Source: Hamadaea flava
Lineage (GTDB): Bacteria > Actinomycetota > Actinomycetes > Mycobacteriales > Micromonosporaceae
Assembly (NCBI RefSeq): GCF_024172085.1
Contig: NZ_JAMZDZ010000001.1
Span: 62,001-126,000, forward strand
DNA length: 64,000 nt
Reading direction: 5' to 3'
In this document: positions 42,148 through 49,665 of the stretch, in pieces
Layout of the letters: every line of letters begins with the position of its first letter
Position numbering within the stretch: the stretch's first letter is position 1
The notes under the pieces: model-generated
What the model was told of the DNA's origin: nothing
Database searches by the model: none
What the model saw: only the letters and a program-made list of their open reading frames with translations
Made by a program: the position numbers and the translations under genes

Positions 42148-42792
42148 GACCAGCCTGGTCTGCCACGCCCACGCGGCGATCTCGACGCGGTTGCGTACGC
42201 CGAGCTTGGTCTGGATGCCCGACACGTGGCTCTTCACCGTGCTCAGCGAGATGAACAACTCGGCGGCGATCTCCTGATTGGTCAGTCCACGGGCGATCGC
42301 CCGGACGACGTCCAGCTCCCGGTCGGACAGCTTGCGCCACGGCTTGACCGGGTCGACCGCCGTCGACGTGGTGATGTGCCGCAACAGCCGCACGGTGATC
42401 GACGGTGAGATGAGAGAGTCGCCGGCGTGGGCGGCGCGGACGGCCTCGGCCAGCAGCGCCGGCCCGGAGTCCTTCAGCAGGAACCCGGCCGCGCCGTCCC
42501 GCAGCGCACCGTAGACGTATTCGTCGAGGTCGAACGTGGTGACCACGACGACCCGCAGCGGCGCCGTGACGCCGGGCCCAGCCAGGGCCCGGGTCACGGC
42601 CAGCCCGTCCAGCCGGGGCATCCGGATGTCGACCAGGCAGACGTCCGGCCGCAGCCGCCGCGCCTGCTCGATCGCGTCGACGCCGTCGGCCGCCTCGCCG
42701 ACGACGGTGATGTCCGGCTGGTCGGACAGGATCAGCCGCAGCCCACTGCGGACCATCGCCTGGTCGTCGGCGATCAGGACGCTGATGGTCAC
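42142..42792 (-). CDS. NarL/FixJ-family response regulator
   Basis: 216 residues from GTG 42792. The receiver domain has VLIADDQAMVRSGLRLIL, acceptor Asp in VCLVDIRMPRLDG and Lys in GFLLKD. The LuxR-type HTH is LSDRELDVVRAIARGLTNQEIAAELFISLSTVKSHVSGIQTKLGVRNRVEIAAW. It belongs with the kinase upstream, whose stop originally overlapped its start; a 41-bp tandem duplication now separates them. It faces the ABC exporter at 44099 across the kinase gene. Confidence 0.88.
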   Translation of the reverse strand: MTISVLIADDQAMVRSGLRLILSDQPDITVVGEAADGVDAIEQARRLRPDVCLVDIRMPRLDGLAVTRALAGPGVTAPLRVVVVTTFDLDEYVYGALRDGAAGFLLKDSGPALLAEAVRAAHAGDSLISPSITVRLLRHITTSTAVDPVKPWRKLSDRELDVVRAIARGLTNQEIAAELFISLSTVKSHVSGIQTKLGVRNRVEIAAWAWQTRLVS

Positions 42793-42841
42793 GCCGCACC
42801 CCCGGGCGCGAAGCGAACGACGCTGATGGTCATGCCGCACC
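42779..42841. repeat. 41-bp tandem duplication at the kinase/regulator junction
   Basis: The 22 bases at 42779-42800 recur at 42820-42841 with one mismatch. Each copy contains a kinase-type stop and a regulator-type start, so both copies encode a GGAA-stop ending and a M/V-TISV beginning. The outer copy opens a short frame (about 14 codons from ATG 42834) that ends in GTGA overlapping the true regulator start. Confidence 0.75.
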
Positions 42842-43978
42842 ACCTGAGCCCGGGAGGACCGCGCGGACGAGCCAGCCGCGCGGTCCGGGCCCAGCGTCGA
42901 GCGTCCCGCCGAGCGCCTCGACCCGTTCGCGCATGCCGAGCAGCCCGTGTCCGTCCCCCGTGGACGAAGAACCGGGGCGCCTGGGGTCCCCGTCGTCGGC
43001 GACCTCCACCGTGACCACTCCGGGGGACTCGGCGAGGCCGACCGTGACGTGCCGAGCCGACGGCGCGTGCCGGGCCACGTTCGTCAGCGACTCCTGCACG
43101 ATGCGATAGACGGTCGCGGCCAGCTCGGGCGGCCAGTCCGCGCCGGAGGCGAAGCCGGGTGGCGTACGCAGGTCGACGGCCGGGCCGGGGAACCGCCGCA
43201 CCAGGTCGGCCAGGCTCTCGGGCTGGGGCGTGGTCGGCGGGGCGTCGCCGGAGTCGCGCAGTACGCCGACGACCCGCCGTGTCGCGGTGAGCGCCTCGGC
43301 CGCGGCCGTTTCGATCTGGTCCAGCGCCCCGGTGACCTCGGCCGGCCGCGTACGCGCGACGATCCGGGCCGCCTGGGCCTGCACCACGATCCCCGTCAGG
43401 TGGTGGGCGGCGACGTCATGCAGCTCGCGGGCCAGCGCCACCCGCTCGTCTCGGCGTACGCGCTCGGCGGCGAACCGGCGGCGCAGGTCGACCAGTCGCA
43501 GCAGCAATCCGGCGGCCACCGCGCCGAACCAGCCGGCCGTGGCGAACGCCGTGATCACGTCGGACGAGGACGCCGGGGCGAGCAGGTGACTGCCGACCAC
43601 GATCACCGCGTAGCCGATGGTCAGGCCGACCCCCCACCCGGTGGACAGCCGCCGGATCGCCGAGCCCACGAGCACCGACAACGCCAGGATCATCGCCGGG
43701 CCCGGCTCGCGGGGGAGTTCGGCGGCCGACGCGATCGGCACCGCGATGGCCGCCACGCCCAGCGCGCCCAATGCGGCGGCCGAGCCGGGTAGCCGGTCGC
43801 GGACCAGGGCGAACACCGCCGTCGCGGCGCCTGCCGAGATGTCGAACAGAGCCGCCCGGCCGCCCCAGGTGATCGAGACGGCGAGCGCCACGCCGGCCAG
43901 GACGACGGCGAACGTGGCGGCCAGTGCCGCGTTCGCGGCGGAGACGAGGCGTCGCTCGAACTGCTCCCAGGTAGTCAC
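42830..43978 (-). CDS. NarL-type sensor histidine kinase
   Basis: 382 residues from GTG 43978. Five or six hydrophobic segments occupy about residues 15-165. The dimerisation motif ALARELHDVAAHHLTG and the HATPase_c N box VQESLTNVARHA and G box GLLGMRERV complete a NarL-type kinase. It is divergent from an ABC-2 exporter, repeating the arrangement at the left end of the window. The stop overlaps a short duplicated frame rather than the regulator itself. Confidence 0.88.
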   Translation of the reverse strand: MTTWEQFERRLVSAANAALAATFAVVLAGVALAVSITWGGRAALFDISAGAATAVFALVRDRLPGSAAALGALGVAAIAVPIASAAELPREPGPAMILALSVLVGSAIRRLSTGWGVGLTIGYAVIVVGSHLLAPASSSDVITAFATAGWFGAVAAGLLLRLVDLRRRFAAERVRRDERVALARELHDVAAHHLTGIVVQAQAARIVARTRPAEVTGALDQIETAAAEALTATRRVVGVLRDSGDAPPTTPQPESLADLVRRFPGPAVDLRTPPGFASGADWPPELAATVYRIVQESLTNVARHAPSARHVTVGLAESPGVVTVEVADDGDPRRPGSSSTGDGHGLLGMRERVEALGGTLDAGPGPRGWLVRAVLPGSGGAA

Positions 43979-44098
43979 GCGGCCACGCTACCCAGCCGGT
44001 GAGCTGCGCCGTCACCGCCGAAAGTAGGGTTCGCCGCTGGGCGTACCCCTTCTTCGGGCCGATGCGCGCGGATCCGGCGGGGGCCGACGCTGGGCCGC

Positions 44099-44815
44099 AT
44101 GTCAACGCAAGCATTGTGGGCCACGGCCCTCACCAAACGGTACGGCCGGCGCACCGCGCTGGCCGATTGTCACCTGGCCGTGCCGCCGGGCCGGATCGTG
44201 GGCCTGGTGGGCCCGAACGGCGCGGGCAAGTCCACGTTGTTGCAGCTCATCTGCGGTCTGATCGAACCGAGCAGTGGCGAGCTGACGGTGCTCGGCCGCC
44301 GGCCGGGCGCGGATCCGGCGGCCATCGGCTTCGTCGCGCAGGACACGCCGGTCTATGCGGGCCTCACCGTCGCCGAGCACCTGAAGATGGGCGAGCGATT
44401 GAATCCGCGGTGGGACGCGGCTCTGGCCCGGCGGCGGATCGAGCAGCTCGGGCTGCAACCGGGCCAGCGCGCCGGGCGGTTGTCCGGCGGTCAGCGCGCG
44501 CAGCTCGCGCTCACCGTGGCGGTGGCCAAACGGCCCGACCTGCTGGTTCTCGACGAACCGGCGGCGGCGCTGGATCCGTTGGCCCGCAACGCGTTCATGA
44601 CCAGTCTCGTGGAGTTCGTCGCCGACCTCGGCGCGAGCGCCGTGCTGTCCTCCCACTTGATGTCCGATGTAGAGCGAGCCTGCGACTACCTGGTGTTGTT
44701 GCGCGACGGCCAGGTTCAGCTCGCGGGTGACGTCCACGACATCCTCGCCCGCCACGGCCGCGGTCCCGGCCACCTCGAAGAGATCGCGCTCGGCTACATG
44801 GGAGGGTCCCGATGA
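44099..44815 (+). CDS. ABC transporter ATP-binding protein
   Basis: 238 residues. Walker A GPNGAGKST, Q-loop in FVAQDTP, signature RLSGGQRAQL, Walker B LLVLDEP and H-switch SSH are intact. The partner permease starts with ATGA overlap. It is the likely target of the divergent NarL system at 42142-43978. The ATG at 44099 is 120 bases from the kinase start, and no operator stands out. Confidence 0.88.
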   Translation: MSTQALWATALTKRYGRRTALADCHLAVPPGRIVGLVGPNGAGKSTLLQLICGLIEPSSGELTVLGRRPGADPAAIGFVAQDTPVYAGLTVAEHLKMGERLNPRWDAALARRRIEQLGLQPGQRAGRLSGGQRAQLALTVAVAKRPDLLVLDEPAAALDPLARNAFMTSLVEFVADLGASAVLSSHLMSDVERACDYLVLLRDGQVQLAGDVHDILARHGRGPGHLEEIALGYMGGSR

Positions 44816-45843
44816 TCTGGCTCAGCTGGCGGCAATTCCGGACCTCCGCGCTGGCCGGGCTGATCGCCCTGGTCGCGTCCGCGCTTCCGCTTCTCCTTTT
44901 AGGAGTACGCCTGAGGCAGTCCCGTCGTTCGTACCTCGCGTCCTGTGTAGACGCGGCCGGTTGTGCCGACGCGCTGCGGCAGTTCGCCGCCGAGCACCAG
45001 AACACGCTGCTGTTCATCGACGCGGGAGTGTTGCTGGTGCCCGCCCTGATCGGCATGTTCTGGGGCGCGCCGCTGATCGCCCGGGAGTTCGAGGCGGGCA
45101 CTCATCGTCTGGTGTGGAGTCAGAGCATCCGGCGGCAGCGGTGGCTCACGCGCAAGCTGTTGGTCGTCGCGTCGGCCGTCGTCGTCACGGCGTCCCTGCT
45201 GAGCCTGGCGTTGAGCTGGGCGGCGAGCCCGGTCGACACGGCGGCGGGGGACCGGTTCACCACGATCGTCTTCGGCGCTCGGCACCTCGTGCCGGTGGCG
45301 TACGCGGTCTTCGGGTTCGCGGCCGGAGCGGTCCTCGGGCTGCTGATCCGGCGCACCGTGCCCGCGATGGCGTTGACCGGGCTGCTCGTGATCGTCCTGC
45401 AGTTCGTACTGGCCAACACCGTACGCCCGCACCTGATGCCGCCGCGGACGGAGACGCGGGCGATGACTGTGTCCGCTATCAACGAATTGCGAGGATTGGG
45501 AGGTCTGACCAATCGACCCTCGGTACGCGGCCTGACCGTGCCGGACGCGTGGGTCACGTCGGTCACCGATCTGCGTACGCCCGACGGCGAGACGCTCGAT
45601 CCGGGAGTCTTCGGCGACTGCATCGCGCCTGGCCGGCCTGCTGGTTCGTCGGGCGGGTCCGGCAGCGGCGGCACCTTCGGCGCGGCGGCGGACTGTCTGG
45701 CGGCGCACGACCTGCACGTCGACGTGGAGTACCAGCCGAACCGGCGGTACTGGCCGTTCCAGCTCCTGGAATCGGCGCTTCTGCTAGGGCTGGCCGTGCT
45801 CGCGGCCGGATTCGGCTGGTGGCGGCTCGGCCGCCGGGCCTGA
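44812..45843 (+). CDS. ABC-2 type permease
   Basis: 343 residues. Six hydrophobic segments with a first extracytoplasmic loop containing two cysteines (ASCVDAAGCADAL) and a long loop of about 120 residues before the last segment, again with two cysteines. The intracellular FEAGTHRLVWSQSIRRQRWLTRKLL is typical of Actinobacteria ABC-2 permeases. The loops with cysteines suggest a disulfide-stabilised outer domain. It is translated from an overlap with the ATPase gene. Confidence 0.86.
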   Translation: MIWLSWRQFRTSALAGLIALVASALPLLLLGVRLRQSRRSYLASCVDAAGCADALRQFAAEHQNTLLFIDAGVLLVPALIGMFWGAPLIAREFEAGTHRLVWSQSIRRQRWLTRKLLVVASAVVVTASLLSLALSWAASPVDTAAGDRFTTIVFGARHLVPVAYAVFGFAAGAVLGLLIRRTVPAMALTGLLVIVLQFVLANTVRPHLMPPRTETRAMTVSAINELRGLGGLTNRPSVRGLTVPDAWVTSVTDLRTPDGETLDPGVFGDCIAPGRPAGSSGGSGSGGTFGAAADCLAAHDLHVDVEYQPNRRYWPFQLLESALLLGLAVLAAGFGWWRLGRRA

Positions 45844-45871
45844 TCTGCCAGGCCGCTTCGGGGTGCGGCTC

Positions 45872-45911
45872 TCTTCGGGTGGCGCTGGGTCGCTTCGGGT
45901 GGCGCCGGGTC
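45872..45911. repeat. 20-bp tandem repeat, two copies plus a partial
   Basis: TTCGGGTGGCGCYGGGTCGC-type units follow one another at about 45872-45911, with a degenerate partial copy just before. This begins a 369-bp stretch without recognised family genes (45844-46212) that otherwise holds the small minus-strand ORF at 45910 and the palindrome at 46180; nothing further was seen. Confidence 0.6.
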
Positions 45912-46086
45912 AGGTGAGGCCGACCTGGTGCCGCCCGGCGCAGTCCTGGTCCGTGTGGTTCAGAGTGTGACAAGGCGACATGAAGTCTCCGGCGTCGGAG
46001 ACCTCCGCGAAGTCACGGGGTCGCTGGTCAGCGGATTCGTTCCGGGGTAGGTCGGCGACGACGGTCTGGCCAGGCTCGGTGATCAT
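45910..46086 (-). CDS. Small Cys/His-containing protein (58 residues), hypothetical
   Basis: An intact frame of 59 codons from ATG 46086 to TGA at 45910. The first half is acidic (MITEPGQTVVADLPRNES, DFAEVSDAGDF), and the second half has SPCHTLNHTDQDCAGRH, two cysteines with histidines between them, as in a small metal-binding or RiPP-precursor-like peptide. No family was recognised. It has no homologous neighbour. It may be chance, but it fills an otherwise empty gap. Confidence 0.35.
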   Translation of the reverse strand: MITEPGQTVVADLPRNESADQRPRDFAEVSDAGDFMSPCHTLNHTDQDCAGRHQVGLT

Positions 46087-46179
46087 GGCCTGTCCATACC
46101 CAATTGCGCGGTTCGGTAACCGTGCAAGATCGAATTCCGGGGGTGGGCGTGGTCACATCCGGGCGGTTCGGGGTTTGCG

Positions 46180-46195
46180 TTCGAGCGCGCTCGAA
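46180..46195. promoter_or_regulatory. 16-bp perfect palindrome before the SDR gene (MerR-type operator)
   Basis: TTCGAGCGCGCTCGAA is a perfect palindrome 17 bases before the SDR start. TTGCGT (46174-46179) precedes it and TAGCGT (46200-46205) follows, giving a promoter with a 20-base spacer filled by the dyad, the layout used by MerR-family regulators such as the one encoded two genes later. Confidence 0.6.
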
Positions 46196-46212
46196 GCCAT
46201 AGCGTCGCCGCC

Positions 46213-47106
46213 ATGACACAGACGCAGTCCCAGCCGAAGACACAGCCGCAGAGCTTGACCTGGATCATCACTGGAGCTTCCCGGGGCTTCGGCCGGGCGC
46301 TCACCGAGAAGGCGCTGGCGAGCGGGGACATCGTCGTTGCGGCGGTGCGACGGCCCGAGAGCCTGGCCGACCTGGCGGCGAAGTATCCGGACACCTGCCT
46401 GGTCACGGCGTACGACGCGCGGGACGTCACCGCCGCCGCCGGACTCGTCCGGCAGACCGTCGAGCGGTTCGACCGGATCGACGTGCTAGTCAACAACGCC
46501 GGCCGGGCGGTCGTCGGCGCGGTCGAGGAGGTCAGCGACGCCCAACTGCGCGAATTGATGGACCTGCACCTGTTCGGCCCGGCCGCGCTCGTCCGGGCGG
46601 CGCTGCCGGTGATGCGCGCTCAGGGATCAGGGTCCGTCGTCCAGATGAGCAGCCAGGGCGGCCGGACGTCGTTCCCCGGGGTGGCGGCGTACTCGGCGTC
46701 GAAGTTCGCGCTGGAAGGCTGGTCGGAGGCTCTGGCGGGGGAGGTCGCCCCGTTCGGCATCGGCGTCATGATCGTCGAGCCCAGCCGGTTCCGGACCGAG
46801 TTCAACGCCGGCGACACGCTCGAATTCGCCGGCTCCTCCGACGCGTACGCCCAGGTGCTCGAGGCCGTCCGTGCGGACATGGCCGGCGCCGACGGACGCC
46901 AGGAGGGCGACCCCGACCGAGCTGGCGAGATCATCGTCTCGCTGGTGCACGGCGGCTCGCTGCCGCTGCGGCTGCCGCTGGGGCGGGAGGCGGTCGAGCG
47001 GATCTCCGGGGCGTACCGGCGGGGCCTGGCCGAGGTGGAACGCTGGGCGGACACCGCCCGCAGCGCCGACTTCGACGACGTGCCGCCGTCGTCACGCCCG
47101 GTCTAG
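46213..47106 (+). CDS. Short-chain dehydrogenase/reductase (SDR)
   Basis: 297 residues. The NAD(P) motif TGASRGFGRA, the NNAGRA motif, catalytic Ser in VVQMSSQGG and Y-x-x-x-K in YSASKFALEGWSEAL define a classical SDR. A Gln/Thr/Ser-rich 16-residue N-terminal tail is unusual. The MerR gene follows 10 bases downstream, so both are probably one unit controlled through the palindrome at 46180-46195. The substrate is unknown. Confidence 0.88.
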   Translation: MTQTQSQPKTQPQSLTWIITGASRGFGRALTEKALASGDIVVAAVRRPESLADLAAKYPDTCLVTAYDARDVTAAAGLVRQTVERFDRIDVLVNNAGRAVVGAVEEVSDAQLRELMDLHLFGPAALVRAALPVMRAQGSGSVVQMSSQGGRTSFPGVAAYSASKFALEGWSEALAGEVAPFGIGVMIVEPSRFRTEFNAGDTLEFAGSSDAYAQVLEAVRADMAGADGRQEGDPDRAGEIIVSLVHGGSLPLRLPLGREAVERISGAYRRGLAEVERWADTARSADFDDVPPSSRPV

Positions 47107-47116
47107 GCTCGTGGGC

Positions 47117-47590
47117 ATGGCTACGGAAGACCTGATGACGCGGGTGCTGGAGACCTTCGGTGAGGACGATCCGCTGTCGGTCGACGCCATCCACCGGCTC
47201 ACCGGCCTGACGGAGATGCCCACGGCGATGGCGATCACCGAGGTCGCCGACCTGCTGGACATCTCCCCGCACACGTTGCGCTACTACGAGCGGGCGGGCC
47301 TGGTCGAGGTGGCCCGGGACGCCAACGGCTACCGCGTCTACGACGCGGACGCCGTGCGGCGGCTGGTCTTCCTGACCCGGATGCGGCTGTCGGGGATGCC
47401 CATGCGGGATCTGCAGCACTACATCGAGCTGGTCGACGCCGGACCGGACACGGTGCCCGAGCGGCTGGACATGCTGCTCGAGCACCGTGACATCATCCGC
47501 CGTCGGATCCGGGAGCTGACGCTGTCGCTGGCCGCGACCGAGTACAAGATCGCGACGTACGGCGGGGAGACCGGCCCGGAAGTGGTGTAG
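47117..47590 (+). CDS. MerR-family transcriptional regulator
   Basis: 157 residues. The HTH (MAITEVADLLDISPHTLRYYERAGLVEVARDANGYRVYDADAVRRLVFLTRMRLSGMPMRDLQ) begins only after about 38 residues of an extra N-terminal helix region. The C-terminal coiled coil is of the TipA/short-chain-dehydrogenase-associated type. It ends four bases before the convergent desaturase stop. It is likely to control the SDR gene. Confidence 0.86.
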   Translation: MATEDLMTRVLETFGEDDPLSVDAIHRLTGLTEMPTAMAITEVADLLDISPHTLRYYERAGLVEVARDANGYRVYDADAVRRLVFLTRMRLSGMPMRDLQHYIELVDAGPDTVPERLDMLLEHRDIIRRRIRELTLSLAATEYKIATYGGETGPEVV

Positions 47591-47594
47591 TGCG

Positions 47595-48620
47595 TCAGAC
47601 GGTCCGCAGCGGACGCCCGACCTCGTGCAGGTGGTGCAGCGCGATCGAGTACGACCGGAACAGTCCGCACTCCTCGTAGGGCACCCCGATCTCGGCGCAG
47701 AACCGGCGGACGATCGGCTTGGCACGCCGCAGGTTGGCCGACGGCATACTCGGGAACAAGTGGTGCTCGATCTGGTGGTTCAGCCCGCCGAGCACGACGT
47801 CCAGCACCGGGCCCCCGCTCACGTTCCGGGAGGTCAGCACCTGCTTGCGCAGGTAGTCGAGGTCGTCGGTCGCCATCGGCATGCCCTTGTGGTTCGGGGC
47901 GAAGGTGCAGCCGAGGTAGAGGCCGAAGGCGGCCTGGTGGATCGCGATGAACGCCAGGCCTTTGCCCAGCGGCAGCACGGTGAACACCGCGCCGAGGTAC
48001 GCCGCGAAGTGGAGGGCGAACAGCATGGCCTCGGCCGCCCGGTGGCGCATGCCCCCCTTGCGCAGCGCCCGAGCCCCGGAGACGTGCAGGTTCAACCCTT
48101 CCAGCAACAGCAGCGGGAAGAACAGGTACGCCTGGAACCGCCCGACGAAGCGAGGCAGTCCCTTGGCCGCCCGCGCCTGGTCGGTGGACCAGATGAGGAT
48201 GTCGGGGGAGACGTCGGGGTCGTGATCCTCGTGGTTGGGGTTGGCGTGGTGCCGGGTGTGCTTGTCCATCCACCAGCCGTAACTCATGCCGATGCCGAGA
48301 TTGCCCGCCAGCAGCCCGGCGACCTCGCTCGCCCGGCGGCCGCTGAACACCTGGCGGTGCGCCAGATCGTGGGCGACCAGGGCGACCTGGGCGAACACGG
48401 CGGCGAGAGCGACGGCGACCAGCAGCTGAAGCCAGGAGTCGCCGATCAGGGCGAAGGCCGCCCAGGCTCCGGCGTACGCCGCGACCACCAGCCCGATGCG
48501 CAGGGTGTAGTAACCGGGTCGCCGATCCAGCAGACCGGCCCGTTTGACCCGGTCGGACAGGCGGGCGAAGTCGCTGCCGCGGAAGGTGGCCGGACGGGCG
48601 AGGGCCGTCGTATCAGTCAT
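47595..48620 (-). CDS. Fatty acid desaturase (acyl-lipid/acyl-CoA type)
   Basis: 341 residues. Three histidine boxes are present: HDLAH (about 89), HTRHH (about 125) and HQIEHH (about 280), with an intervening HN in APNHKG, typical of front-end/DesA-like desaturases. Four main membrane segments are visible. It probably introduces a double bond in membrane acyl chains. The 219-bp region upstream, between 48621 and the next gene end at 48840, contains a 12-bp tandem repeat and no gene. Confidence 0.88.
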   Translation of the reverse strand: MTDTTALARPATFRGSDFARLSDRVKRAGLLDRRPGYYTLRIGLVVAAYAGAWAAFALIGDSWLQLLVAVALAAVFAQVALVAHDLAHRQVFSGRRASEVAGLLAGNLGIGMSYGWWMDKHTRHHANPNHEDHDPDVSPDILIWSTDQARAAKGLPRFVGRFQAYLFFPLLLLEGLNLHVSGARALRKGGMRHRAAEAMLFALHFAAYLGAVFTVLPLGKGLAFIAIHQAAFGLYLGCTFAPNHKGMPMATDDLDYLRKQVLTSRNVSGGPVLDVVLGGLNHQIEHHLFPSMPSANLRRAKPIVRRFCAEIGVPYEECGLFRSYSIALHHLHEVGRPLRTV

Positions 48621-48839
48621 GATCCCAGCCTCGTGGTGCGGCGGGTCGTTCAGAATCCCGCTGACCCCCGAACCCGGGGTGGGGCTGCCCCCAGTCTGTT
48701 CCCTCGTGCTCGCATCAGCCGGGCAGGCCGGGCGGCTCGCACCCGGCCCGCCGCTGCGCTACTCAGACCGCGGCTTTGCCCGGCCGGCTGGTGAGTTCGG
48801 CGCGGACTTGGCCGCTCGGTTCGTGGCTCAGTTCGTGGC

Positions 48840-49142
48840 TCAGTTCGTTACGCAGGTCGTCTGGGCGATGTAGAGGCCGGGCTCGGACGTCTCCGTCAGA
48901 ACGGCGACCGGGTGGGTCCCCTCGGCGCAGGTCGACACGTACTTCCAGTAGCGGTAGTAGGGGCTCCACTCGCAGGAGTAGACGTGCTGGTCGTGGCTGG
49001 CCGGGTACTGGCCGAACATGTACTTGCCGTCGGCCAGGCAGCCCCAATAGGTCTGGTCGGCGTGTGCCGGTGTGGCGGTCAGGGTGAGCCCGGACAGCGC
49101 GGTGACGACACCGACAGCCAGGGTGAGAACGCGACGTCGCAT
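48840..49142 (-). CDS. Small secreted cysteine-containing protein
   Basis: 100 residues. The signal peptide spans about residues 1-28 (cleavage near AHA), leaving about 72 residues with four cysteines (WGCLADGK, YSCEWSPYY, STCAEG, TTCVTN), so probably two disulfides. It is aromatic-rich. The pattern is that of small secreted proteins of unknown function in actinobacteria. The SD GGAGGAGG is strong. A perfect 14-bp-arm inverted repeat lies 13 bases upstream and may be its operator or leader hairpin. Confidence 0.75.
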   Translation of the reverse strand: MRRRVLTLAVGVVTALSGLTLTATPAHADQTYWGCLADGKYMFGQYPASHDQHVYSCEWSPYYRYWKYVSTCAEGTHPVAVLTETSEPGLYIAQTTCVTN

Positions 49143-49154
49143 GGATGACCCTCC

Positions 49155-49189
49155 TCCAGATAGTTTAGGCGTTGACTAAACTATCTGGA
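49155..49189. promoter_or_regulatory. Perfect inverted repeat, 14-bp arms, upstream of the secreted protein gene
   Basis: TCCAGATAGTTTAG (49155-49168) and CTAAACTATCTGGA (49176-49189) are perfect reverse complements around a seven-base spacer. The AT-rich TAGTTTAG-N7-CTAAACTA core stands out from the GC-rich surroundings and resembles MarR-family operators. It lies between the secreted protein gene and the NTF2-like gene. No MarR gene is adjacent. Confidence 0.75.
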
Positions 49190-49233
49190 CGGTCGGCCGA
49201 CTGTCCAGACTGGATTCACGTACACTTCCGCGC

Positions 49234-49665
49234 ATGCCGCCCTCGGAGAGCCCGCGCGCCGTACGCGAGAAGACCGTCCTGGACCACTTCCGCGACGAGG
49301 TGCGGCAGGAGTGGGACGACGTGCTGTCGACGTTCCCGCACCCGCGCTACGAGCTGGTGCCGACGATGACCGTGCACGACGGCGACACCGCCGTCCGCGG
49401 CTACTACCACGACACCCGGGTCGCGTTTCCCGACCAGCACCACGAGATCATCGCGCTGCGGCACGCCGACGACGCCGTGATCGTCGAGTTCTGGCTCATG
49501 GGTACGCACCAGGGCGCGGGCTGCTGGCGATGTCGGGCGGCGAACCCGATCCGGCGCTCACCCGCTGATCACCCGCCACTGATCAATCGGCGCTATTCGG
49601 TGCAACGGGTGACGGAGACGCCGCGGTCCAGGCCCACCATGGCGATGACCAGGAAGCACTGCTGA
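49234..49665 (+). pseudogene. Truncated or frameshifted NTF2/SnoaL-like (ester cyclase) gene
   Basis: The first about 90 residues (MPPSESPRAVREKTVLDHFRDE... YYHDTRVAFPDQHHEIIALRHADDAVIVEFWLMGTHQG) match the SnoaL/NTF2-like fold up to the conserved EFWLMGTHQG. The rest is basic, low-quality sequence that runs into the 3' end of the convergent kinase gene. The +1 frame gives an alternative tail (GLLAMSGGEPDPALTR) ending at 49568. The family normally continues for 30-40 more residues, so the gene is probably truncated. The start is ATG 49234. Confidence 0.5.
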
